Origin: Plantactinospora soyae
GTDB taxonomy: Bacteria; Actinomycetota; Actinomycetes; Mycobacteriales; Micromonosporaceae
NCBI RefSeq assembly: GCF_014874095.1
Contig: NZ_JADBEB010000001.1
Coordinates: 7,564,001 to 7,628,000, forward strand
Length of the DNA: 64,000 nt
Direction: 5' to 3'
The notes beneath the pieces were generated by a model. That model worked only from the letters and a program-made list of their open reading frames with translations. It was not told the DNA's origin and ran no database searches. Positions within the stretch are counted from its first letter, which is position 1. Each line of letters opens with the position of its first letter. This document shows, piece by piece, positions 7,877 through 14,854 of this stretch. A program made the translations under genes and the position numbers.

Positions 7877-9106
7877 CAGGGTGAGGAAACCCTCCCGGAC
7901 CAGCGTTCCGATGAGCACGAGCCGGCCGTGCTCATCGAGGCCGCCGGGGATGTCCTTGCCGACGAACTCTTCGGTCTCCGTGACGAAGTGCAGTTCCTCG
8001 GTCAGATCCGCGGGCAGGCGGACGGACTTGCCGTGGAAGTCCAGCCGCGCCTGACCGTCTTCAATGGTCAGCCGTGCCAGCAGCCCGGGCCGCTGCCGTA
8101 CTCGCGTCTCGAGGTCGAGCGACCGCAACGCCTCGATGTCGAGCAGGTGCCCCTGGAGCACGGGCTGGCGTTCCAGCCGTGCCCGGCGAGCCGCCTCGGC
8201 GACCATGTCCGCCGGCGAGGCGGTGGCATGGAGCAGTTCCAGCAGTTCCGACGCCCGACCACGGGCGGATTCCTGGAGACTTTCATCCGAGGCGAAGCCG
8301 AGCGGGAGGGCCTGCCGGAAGCGGTGGTCGTCCATCACCATCTTCTCGACGGCGTCCTTGATAACGGTCGCCCACAGGACCGGAAGCACCCCGATCGTCA
8401 CGTGCAGCGATGCCGTCTCCTCCGACGTCGCCGCATGCACGATTCCACGGGGCAGGTAGAGCATGTCGCCCGGGCGCAGGTCGAATTCCCGCACGGGCGT
8501 TCCGTGATCTGCCGCGGAGGCGCCGTGTACGTGTTCGTGCACGGGCAGTTGGATCGGTGAGTCGTACAGGCACCAGTGCTTGGTGCCGTACACCTGTATC
8601 ACGAACACATCGTGCGTGTCGAAATGTGGTTTCAGCCCCTGCGCGTGGCCGCCGGGTGTCAGGTAGACATTTGTCTGGAAGCCCGCGCTGAGTTCTGCGG
8701 CGAGCGACTGACAGAGGTCACGGAGCGGCTTCCAACGGTCCTGCACGAACAACAGGTTCAGGGTGGCGCCTTGTCGATAGCGGTCGTACAGCACCTCCAG
8801 CCCGTTCATCAGGTTTCCCGACCCGGCGGAGGCGAGTTCGGAGATCGGGATCTCCTTGCCGTTGTCGAGGACGCGCAGGTCGGAGCCACGGGGTCGCGAG
8901 GTCGACAGGATGTGGTCGACATCTGCCAGAGTGAACAGGTCCCGGTAATGGTCTGGGTCCGCACGTTGGATGACCAGCGGCTGCTTCTCCCAGTAATCGG
9001 TCGCGAAGGTGGCGGGCTCGACGGGGTGAATCAGTCGGGAGAGGTTGAAAAGAGGCTGCGTACGGGACGCAGCCTCTTTCAGACCTCCTGGCGAGGCCTC
9101 GTCCAT
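7871..9106 (-). CDS. JmjC/cupin_4-family 2-oxoglutarate Fe(II) oxygenase, candidate RiPP hydroxylase
   Basis: A 411-residue protein of the bacterial ribosomal-oxygenase type (YcfD/RoxA-like). The metal site is His161-Phe-Asp163 (LKPHFDTHDVFVIQ) with distal His224 (GIVHAAT). A Tyr/Thr-rich strand precedes it (TNVYLTPGGHAQG) and KHWCLYD follows. The C-terminal region (about 270-411) fits the dimer and winged-helix part of the family. Known relatives hydroxylate Arg or His side chains on proteins. The ATG lies 2 bp after the stop of a 50-residue His/Asp-rich peptide gene, so both are co-translated and the peptide is the obvious substrate candidate. The exact modification is not predictable from sequence. 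Confidence 0.85.
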   Translation of the reverse strand: MDEASPGGLKEAASRTQPLFNLSRLIHPVEPATFATDYWEKQPLVIQRADPDHYRDLFTLADVDHILSTSRPRGSDLRVLDNGKEIPISELASAGSGNLMNGLEVLYDRYRQGATLNLLFVQDRWKPLRDLCQSLAAELSAGFQTNVYLTPGGHAQGLKPHFDTHDVFVIQVYGTKHWCLYDSPIQLPVHEHVHGASAADHGTPVREFDLRPGDMLYLPRGIVHAATSEETASLHVTIGVLPVLWATVIKDAVEKMVMDDHRFRQALPLGFASDESLQESARGRASELLELLHATASPADMVAEAARRARLERQPVLQGHLLDIEALRSLDLETRVRQRPGLLARLTIEDGQARLDFHGKSVRLPADLTEELHFVTETEEFVGKDIPGGLDEHGRLVLIGTLVREGFLTLS

Positions 9107-9108
9107 CG

Positions 9109-9261
9109 TCAGTGATCGCAGCAGTCGGTCGGGTCGGTGTCGTGACCGATGTGCGCCGGGTCCGAGGGGTCGTGGTCGTAGTGCATCGCGCCCGGCTTGG
9201 TGACCTCCGCCCTGACGACCTCGACGTCTTCGAGGCGTAGGGTCTTCTGCGTTTCCGGCAT
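9109..9261 (-). CDS. Candidate RiPP precursor peptide, 50 residues, His/Asp-rich core ending in Cys-Cys
   Basis: A short gene with a clear SD (GGAGGA, 9 nt before the ATG at 9261). Residues 1-24 form a charged leader (TLRLEDVEVVRAEV at 7-20) with no His. Residues 26-50 contain 7 Asp, 5 His, 3 Pro and 2 Cys and no Lys, Arg or Glu. The motif H-x-x-H-D occurs at 27-31 and again at 37-41, and the peptide ends DCCDH. Pro23 is a possible prolyl-oligopeptidase cut site. The split into a leader and a unique core, with an oxygenase gene 2 bp downstream, is typical of a precursor. I know no named RiPP class with this core. Confidence 0.75.
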   Translation of the reverse strand: MPETQKTLRLEDVEVVRAEVTKPGAMHYDHDPSDPAHIGHDTDPTDCCDH

Positions 9262-9281
9262 GTCCGGTCCTCCTCCGTGTA

Positions 9282-9306
9282 AGTGGCGTCCGGCAGCGAC
9301 GCCACT
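9282..9306 (-). promoter_or_regulatory. 9-bp perfect hairpin in the leader of the precursor gene
   Basis: AGTGGCGTC (9282-9290) pairs with GACGCCACT (9298-9306) around a 7-nt loop. It ends 5 nt upstream of the SD of the small peptide gene. There is no T-run, so it may act as an mRNA stabiliser, a processing site between the LuxR-type gene and the peptide gene, or a translation control element. The role is inferred. Confidence 0.45.
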
Positions 9307-9398
9307 GTTCTTCCAGACATCTAGAAACTACTGAGTAAGGAGTAGGCCGTCTTCAATGCAGTGATGGATTTCCGCGATCAACGTTTGTGGAAGATCAC

Positions 9399-10103
9399 TC
9401 ACTGGCCGCCATCAGCGATCGGGGTACACCCACAGCCCGAGGAGCGGAACATGCATTCGTGGCGCCGGACGAGACCATGCTGATAGGCGAAGACGACGGC
9501 CTGGACCCGGTCCCGCAATCCGAGCTTGGTCAGCAGATGGTGCACGTGTGAACGCACCGTAGCCGCAGAGACGCAGAGAATGCCGGCGATCTCCGCGTTC
9601 GACCAGCCCTGGGCGAGCAGGTCCAGCACACGGCTCTCCCGCTTGCTCAGCCGACGGACCTCCGGGGGAACCTCGGCGACCGCCGGCGGGCCCTTCGTCG
9701 CCCAGTCCAGGACGGCCCGGGTGGTGGCCGGCGTGAGGACCGCATCACCGGCCGCCACGGTCCGCACCACCCGAAGTACGTCCTCAGGAGGGCTGTCCTT
9801 GCGCACCTCGCCGCGTGCCCCGACCCGGATGGCCCCCAGCACGAGGCTCGCCTCGTCGAGTCCGGTCAGGAGGATGACTTTGACAAAGGAACCAAGGTCC
9901 TGGATCGCCGAGGACATCTGGGGCATCTTCGGTTGGATCCCCAGCAGCGCGATGTCGGGCAAGGTACGGCGAGCCAGGACGAGCGCCTCCTGGGCGTCCT
10001 TCGCTTCGCCGACGATCACCATGTCGGCCTCTGGCTCAAGGATCGCCCGTGCACCCGCTCGAACGAAGGTCTGATCATCGCAAATGAGCACACGGATCCT
10101 CAC
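9399..10103 (-). CDS. LuxR/NarL-family regulator with a degenerate receiver domain
   Basis: A 234-residue regulator, here started at the GTG at 10103 (VRIRVLICDDQ); an ATG at 10130 is an alternative. The receiver keeps the acidic pair in ICDDQ and the Lys in EVRKDSP. The phospho-acceptor position, where NarL relatives have LMDIRMP, reads LLGIQPKMP, so Asp is replaced by Gly55. The C-terminal LuxR helix-turn-helix is intact (LSKRESRVLDLLAQGWSN, then SAATVRSHVHHLLTKLG). No kinase is adjacent. Such atypical receivers in antibiotic loci respond to ligands or act constitutively. Its 3' end lies 137 bp before the peptide gene, so it probably controls this locus. Confidence 0.82.
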   Translation of the reverse strand: MRIRVLICDDQTFVRAGARAILEPEADMVIVGEAKDAQEALVLARRTLPDIALLGIQPKMPQMSSAIQDLGSFVKVILLTGLDEASLVLGAIRVGARGEVRKDSPPEDVLRVVRTVAAGDAVLTPATTRAVLDWATKGPPAVAEVPPEVRRLSKRESRVLDLLAQGWSNAEIAGILCVSAATVRSHVHHLLTKLGLRDRVQAVVFAYQHGLVRRHECMFRSSGCGCTPIADGGQ

Positions 10104-10484
10104 CGCCCCGTACCCCCGGTTTGCTCGCATCACGGAACGAATGACTCGGGAGAACGCTTGCTGACCTTGGCAAGCTGAACACGAATCTCCCACACCGTAT
10201 GGGTATTAGCAAATGCCAATTCTTCAGCAGATCGTTAACAACGCCCTCTTTGCGACAAATCCGAACTGTGATGAATTACAGGTACGGAATAGCGGCCGCT
10301 AATGGGCGATCGATAGCCTGCCGAGCCCGGCGCAGCGGGCTGGCGCCGACCTACCCGCTTATCTGGTCGGCGCCCTCGGCGTCGGCGCGACCACGCACGG
10401 CGTGGCACTACGTCCGCATCAACACCAACAGGTGGTCCCAGAACCTTACACACGCCGTCGGGGGCCGGCGCGAGGACGGAGGTG
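10104..10484. other. Intergenic region upstream of the LuxR-type regulator
   Basis: No gene is seen in these 381 bp. The middle part (about 10200-10300) is richer in A/T than its surroundings and includes stretches such as TTAACAACGCCC and GATGAATTACAGG, so it probably holds the promoter of the leftward regulator gene. I could not fix -35 and -10 boxes with confidence. The rest is the 3' flank of the repeat protein at 10485. Confidence 0.4.
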
Positions 10485-11177
10485 TCAGCCTGCGGCGAGG
10501 CGGGCGTTGACGGCGGCACCGGTGAGCGTGCTGCCGACGCCGTCGACGAAGCCGCCCGACGTGCAGTGCAGGGTCACCCCGTATCCGCCCGAGACGGTGT
10601 ACGTGCTCCGGCCGTCGCAGGTGTTGCCGGTGGCGGCACGCAGCAGGACGAGTTGCCGGGCCTCCTCGGCCGCGTCGGTCAGGGTACTGCCGAAGCCGAC
10701 GATGAAACCGCCGCCGGAGCAGTGGATGGTCACGGCGTACCCACCGGTCGTGGTGCTGGTGGACCGGCCGTCGCAGGTGTTGCCGGTCCGGCCGCGCGTA
10801 TCGGCGAGGAGCCGGGCGTTCTCGGCGGCGTCGGTGAGGATACTGCCGAAGCCGACGATGAAACCGCCGCCGGAGCAGTGGATGGTCACGGCGTACCCGC
10901 CGGTCGTGGTGCTGGTGGACCGGCCGTCGCAGCTGTTGCCGTAGTTGACGTACAGCTGGTTGAGCAGCAGCGCGTTGGTGTTCGCGGCGGTGAGCGTGCT
11001 GCCATAGCCGTCGATGAAGCCGGGGCCGGAGCAGTAGATGGTCACGTAGTACCCGCCCCTGGCAGTTCCCGAGGAGCGGGTGTCGCAGGCGGCGGCGGAG
11101 GCGGGCGCGGCGATGAAGGCCAGGCCCGTCAGGGTCAGCAGCAGGGCGGTCGCGGTGGCTCGTAGGGCGCGGGTCAT
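10485..11177 (-). CDS. Secreted protein of four 52-residue Cys-containing repeats
   Basis: A 230-residue exported protein. The signal peptide is MTRALRATATALLLTLTG with an APASAAA cleavage region near residue 29. The mature chain is four tandem units starting at Cys31, Cys83, Cys135 and Cys187; the last is shortened to 44 residues. Each unit has two Cys 18 residues apart in the pattern CDGRSTxTxxGGYxVTxHC, then GGFIVGFGSxLTDAAxNAR. One disulfide per repeat is likely. I do not recognise the family. It is leftward like the LuxR gene but separated by 381 bp, so it is probably not part of that operon. Confidence 0.75.
   Translation of the reverse strand: MTRALRATATALLLTLTGLAFIAAPASAAACDTRSSGTARGGYYVTIYCSGPGFIDGYGSTLTAANTNALLLNQLYVNYGNSCDGRSTSTTTGGYAVTIHCSGGGFIVGFGSILTDAAENARLLADTRGRTGNTCDGRSTSTTTGGYAVTIHCSGGGFIVGFGSTLTDAAEEARQLVLLRAATGNTCDGRSTYTVSGGYGVTLHCTSGGFVDGVGSTLTGAAVNARLAAG
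10685..10932. repeat. Near-identical 92-bp direct repeats within the four-repeat secreted protein gene
   Basis: Bases 10685-10776 and 10841-10932 match at 91 of 92 positions; the single difference is A at 10743 against G at 10899. The offset is 156 bp, exactly one 52-codon unit. The flanking unit sequences are far more diverged, which points to recent duplication or gene conversion between units 2 and 3. Confidence 0.85.
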
Positions 11178-11417
11178 GGCTCTCCCTCTGCGGGCGGGGC
11201 GACCCGGTCACGGCCGGCCATCCGCTCGGTGTCGGCCGCGCGGCGCCGCGGCCCGGTCACGGTCAGCAAACCCCATTCATCTCGCTTTGGCCAGACATCG
11301 CCATCGATACGATCTCAGGGAGTGGCCAGGCCGGGGCTCACCACTTCGGCTGCCACCTCGGCGGCCGGATCAACCGCGACGGCCGCCGTCGGATCTCGGA
11401 TTGGGATAGTGGCCGCT

Positions 11418-12095
11418 GTGACGATCAAGGCGCTCATCTTCGACTTTGACGGCCTGCTGATGGACACGGAGACCGCGCTGCTGGAGAGCTGGCGCTGGGA
11501 GTGGCGGCGGCACGGCCTGGAACTCGATCCGGTCGGCTTCTTCGCCGACCACGGCGGCGACGCGAACGAGCCGCGTTACGCCGCGCTCGCCGCAGCGGTC
11601 GGACCGGCATACGACCGCGAGTCCAGCCACGCGCTGCGGATGGCGCAGCGGGCGAAGCTGAATGCGGCGTTGGAGCCGGCGCCCGGCATCGTCGGCTGGC
11701 TGGACCGGGCCACGGAGTTGGGGCTGCGGCTCGCGGTGGCGAGCAGTTCCCCGATCACCCACGTGGGCGCGATGCTGGATCAGGCCGGGCTGCGGGCGCG
11801 GTTCGAGGTGTTGGCGACCGGCGAGGAGGTGACCGCGCACAAGCCGGATCCGGCCGTCTACCTGCTGGCGCTGGAGCGGCTCGGGCTGCCGGCGGCGGAG
11901 GCGGTCGCGTTCGAGGACACGGCGCACGGCGTGGCAGCGGCACACGCGGCCGGGCTGCGCTGCGTGGCGGTGCCCAACCCACATGCGGACAACGTCCGAT
12001 TCACGGCTGCGGACCTGCTGCTGCCCAACGCCGCGGACCTGTCCCTGGACGCGGTCCTGGCCGGACTTGCCCGGCGCGCGGGCCGTCTCCGCTGA
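11418..12095 (+). CDS. HAD-superfamily phosphatase (subfamily IA, beta-phosphoglucomutase/GS1-like)
   Basis: A 225-residue cytoplasmic hydrolase. Motif I is FDFDGLLMDTE with nucleophile Asp9 and acid/base Asp11, motif II is VASSSPI, the Lys is in TAHKPDP, and motif IV is FEDTAHG. An alpha-helical cap lies between motifs I and II. The GTG at 11418 is chosen because GGGA lies 11 nt upstream; a GTG at 11409 is possible. Members dephosphorylate sugar phosphates or isomerise them; the substrate cannot be told here. It converges with the membrane protein at 12189. Confidence 0.86.
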   Translation: MTIKALIFDFDGLLMDTETALLESWRWEWRRHGLELDPVGFFADHGGDANEPRYAALAAAVGPAYDRESSHALRMAQRAKLNAALEPAPGIVGWLDRATELGLRLAVASSSPITHVGAMLDQAGLRARFEVLATGEEVTAHKPDPAVYLLALERLGLPAAEAVAFEDTAHGVAAAHAAGLRCVAVPNPHADNVRFTAADLLLPNAADLSLDAVLAGLARRAGRLR

Positions 12096-12188
12096 GCGGA
12101 GGCCGGCGCACGCCGTCCGCGTTCCCCGTTGGGCCATGCTCAACTCGATGGCCGGACGCCCCACCCCGACGACAGACGCCGTCCGAAC

Positions 12189-13043
12189 TCATGGCCCTCT
12201 CTCGACGGAGACTCGCGATCGGCGCCGCTGAGCGAGCCAGCCCGCACTGATCAGGAGCAGCGCCCAAGCCGCGCTGCTGATCAGCATCGTGAGGGTGAGG
12301 GCGCCACCGTGGTCGTCAACGGCGGAACGCTGCACGGCGGACGTGACCGCCGTCAGCGGCAGGAGACCGAGCGTGCCGAAGAGTGCAACCGGCTCGTCGT
12401 CAACGGCAGCGGCGAACCAACCGAAGATCGCGGCGAATGCGCCGTACGGCACCGCGACCATGACTGCCAGGGGCAGCACGGCGACAGCGGGCAGGCGGAG
12501 CAGGTACACGAACAGGGCGCCGAGGCCGACTCCGGCGATTGCCGCGAGCGGGTACGCCGCCAGCCCGGCGCCCACCACGTGTTGGAACCGGTCGTCGGCG
12601 AGCAGGTTGGCCGGGACGGATGCCGGATACCACGCGGATCCCCGACGGGTGTCAGCGGACAACTGCCAGGCGACCGCGAAGTTGACCCCCGCGAGGAGTA
12701 CGCCGGCCGGCACGGCCACGCCCAGTGCCTGCGGCACGCCGCGCAGGCGTGAGGCGAGAAAGACACCGAGGAGCAGCGCGATGATCGGCCCCCAGAAGAA
12801 GCCGGAGGTGTGCGCCATGAACAGGTCGATCACGAACTGCTCGTACTGCTCTTCGCTGGTCTGCGGATCGTTGTAGACCCAGACCTCGTAGTAGTTGCTG
12901 TTGTGGGACACCAGGGCCGCCGAGATGGCCGCCACGAGGACGGCCGCGACGAGCACCGCCACCCACGACGACGACGTCCGCCACCGACGGGATGCCCGGT
13001 CGAGGGTCGCCGGTGGACCGGTCTGCTGCTCGGATGCCCTCAC
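12189..13043 (-). CDS. Polytopic membrane protein of unknown function
   Basis: A 284-residue protein with about six hydrophobic segments: an N-terminal helix at about 28-47, a loop with tyrosines (NYYEVWVYN), then helices near 80-97, 105-125, 155-180, 185-210 and 250-270, and a basic C-terminus. A GTG at 13043 is the longest start; GAGGAA is directly adjacent, so the true start could be slightly downstream. No motif of a known transporter or enzyme is visible. It converges with the HAD phosphatase and is divergent from the chitinase. Confidence 0.65.
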   Translation of the reverse strand: MRASEQQTGPPATLDRASRRWRTSSSWVAVLVAAVLVAAISAALVSHNSNYYEVWVYNDPQTSEEQYEQFVIDLFMAHTSGFFWGPIIALLLGVFLASRLRGVPQALGVAVPAGVLLAGVNFAVAWQLSADTRRGSAWYPASVPANLLADDRFQHVVGAGLAAYPLAAIAGVGLGALFVYLLRLPAVAVLPLAVMVAVPYGAFAAIFGWFAAAVDDEPVALFGTLGLLPLTAVTSAVQRSAVDDHGGALTLTMLISSAAWALLLISAGWLAQRRRSRVSVERGP

Positions 13044-13117
13044 TTCCTCGCATGCTACGGCTTCGCCTCGACATCGAAGACCGCTCGGATCTTCCGGCCA
13101 GAGGCTGGACAGGAACT

Positions 13118-13139
13118 GTTAATAGTCCTAATAATTAAC
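13118..13139. promoter_or_regulatory. A/T-rich palindrome upstream of the chitinase gene, candidate operator
   Basis: GTTAAT (13118-13123) and ATTAAC (13134-13139) form inverted arms around a 10-nt centre, in a 22-bp stretch almost free of G/C. It lies 48 bp before the chitinase start and 75 bp from the divergent membrane gene. Chitinase genes in actinomycetes are usually repressed and induced through short repeats at the promoter, so a repressor site is plausible. Confidence 0.5.
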
Positions 13140-13186
13140 CATCCTGTCGACGGCCGTGGATGCCCAGTGACCCTCCGGAGGTCCCC

Positions 13187-14725
13187 GTGAAACGCTCCAG
13201 AACACTGCTGCTCGCCGCCGTCGCCGCGGTGCTGGCGACCAGCGGCGCCGTCGCCGTCGCGCTGCCCGCGTACGCCGCCGGGCCCACCGCCACGTTCGTC
13301 AAGACCGCCGACTGGGGAGCCGGCTGGGAGGGGAAGTACACCGTCAGCAACGGCGGCACCACCACCCTGACCTCATGGTCCGTCGCGTTCGACCTGCCGG
13401 CGGGCAGCGCCGTCGGCACCTATTGGGACGCCCTGCTGACCTCCTCCGGCCGGCGGTACACCTTCACCAACCGATCCTGGAACGGCACCGTCGCTCCGGG
13501 CGCGTCCGTCTCGTTCGGCTTCGTCGTGACCGGCGCCGGCACGCCGGCCAACTGCACCCTCAACGGGGCCTCCTGCGGCGGGACCGGCACGCCGCCCACC
13601 ACCGCGCCACCCACGAGCACCCCGCCCAGCACGCCACCACCGACGACCACGCCGCCACCGACGACCACGCCGCCGCCCACCACCCCACCCACCGGCGGGC
13701 TACCGAAACGCGCGCTGATCGGGTACCTGCACGCGAGCTTCGCCAACGGCTCCGGATACGTGCGGATGGCGGACGTACCCGCCGAGTGGGACATCATCAA
13801 CCTGGCCTTCGGCGAACCGACCTCCGTGACCTCCGGTGACATCCGCTTCCAACTCTGCCCGGCCGGCGAATGCCCCGGCGTGGAGACCGAGGCCGCGTTC
13901 ATCGCCGCGATCCGGGCCAAGCAGCAGCAGGGTAAGAAGGTGCTCATCTCGATCGGCGGGCAGAACGGCCAGGTGCAGTTGACGACCTCGGCGGCCCGGG
14001 ACCGGTTCGTCAGTTCGGTCAGCGCCATCATCGACCGGTACGGGCTCGACGGGCTGGACATCGACTTCGAGGGCCACTCCCTGTCGCTGAACACCGGGGA
14101 CACCGACTTCCGGAACCCGACCACCCCGGTGATCGTGAACCTGATCTCGGCTGTCCGGGCCCTCAAGCAGCGCTACGGCGCCGGCTTCGTGCTCACCATG
14201 GCACCGGAGACCTTCTTCGTGCAGCTCGGCTACCAGTACTACGGGTCCGGCCCCTGGGGCGGGCAGGACCCGCGCGCCGGGTCGTACCTGCCGGTGATCC
14301 ACGCGCTGCGCAACGACATCACGGTGCTGCACGTGCAGGACTACAACTCCGGACCGATCATGGGCCTGGACAACCAGTACCACACCATGGGCGGCGCGGA
14401 TTTCCACATCGCCATGACCGACATGCTGCTGGCCGGCTTCCCCGTCGCTGGGAACACCGCCAACGCCTTCCCACCGCTGCGCGAGGACCAGGTCGCGTTC
14501 GGTACGCCGGCCGCCACCAGCGCCGGCAACGGGTACGTGGCCCCGGCCGGCGTACAACAGGCGGTGACCTGCCTGGTACGCGGCACCTCCTGCGGCGGCT
14601 ACACCCCACGCAGCGGCACCAACCCGAACCTCCGTGGCCTGATGACCTGGTCGATCAACTGGGACCGCTACTACGGCTGGGAGTTCAAGAACGCCCACGA
14701 GCCGTTCCTCAACTCCCTTCCCTGA
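13187..14725 (+). CDS. Secreted chitinase: CBM2-like domain, Pro/Thr linker, GH18 catalytic domain
   Basis: A 512-residue secreted enzyme that hydrolyses beta-1,4-GlcNAc links in chitin. The GTG at 13187 has GGAGG in front. A signal peptide (1-29, ending ALPAYA) is followed by a family 2-type carbohydrate-binding domain (about 30-125: WGAGWEGKYTVSN, then TSWSVAFDLPAG). A linker of repeated PPTTTPP follows (about 138-172). The GH18 barrel runs from KRALIGYLH to the end. The catalytic motif DGLDIDFEG gives Glu295 as proton donor. The substrate-side VLISIGGQNG strand is present. The palindrome at 13118 is a likely control site. Confidence 0.93.
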   Translation: MKRSRTLLLAAVAAVLATSGAVAVALPAYAAGPTATFVKTADWGAGWEGKYTVSNGGTTTLTSWSVAFDLPAGSAVGTYWDALLTSSGRRYTFTNRSWNGTVAPGASVSFGFVVTGAGTPANCTLNGASCGGTGTPPTTAPPTSTPPSTPPPTTTPPPTTTPPPTTPPTGGLPKRALIGYLHASFANGSGYVRMADVPAEWDIINLAFGEPTSVTSGDIRFQLCPAGECPGVETEAAFIAAIRAKQQQGKKVLISIGGQNGQVQLTTSAARDRFVSSVSAIIDRYGLDGLDIDFEGHSLSLNTGDTDFRNPTTPVIVNLISAVRALKQRYGAGFVLTMAPETFFVQLGYQYYGSGPWGGQDPRAGSYLPVIHALRNDITVLHVQDYNSGPIMGLDNQYHTMGGADFHIAMTDMLLAGFPVAGNTANAFPPLREDQVAFGTPAATSAGNGYVAPAGVQQAVTCLVRGTSCGGYTPRSGTNPNLRGLMTWSINWDRYYGWEFKNAHEPFLNSLP

Positions 14726-14772
14726 GCTGTCCCCGGCCGGCGGCACACTGCCGTCACCGCCGTTTCGAGGTC

Positions 14773-14811
14773 GAGTCGGGGCGCGTCCGAGCGGTTCGCG
14801 CGCCCCGACTC
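14773..14811. terminator. Bidirectional hairpin between chitinase and catalase genes
   Basis: GAGTCGGGGCGCG (14773-14785) pairs perfectly with CGCGCCCCGACTC (14799-14811) over a 13-nt loop. It sits between two convergent stop codons (14725 and 14855), the expected place for a shared terminator. Confidence 0.75.
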
Positions 14812-14854
14812 CTCGACCCGGTCCCACCGGTCCGGTGCGAGGCGACCCTCGGGG

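Noticed and set aside
13630-13690. Repeated CCACCGACGACCACGCC units in the chitinase gene, considered as a CRISPR-like or tandem array.
   Set aside because: They encode the Pro/Thr linker between the binding and catalytic domains, with no spacers.
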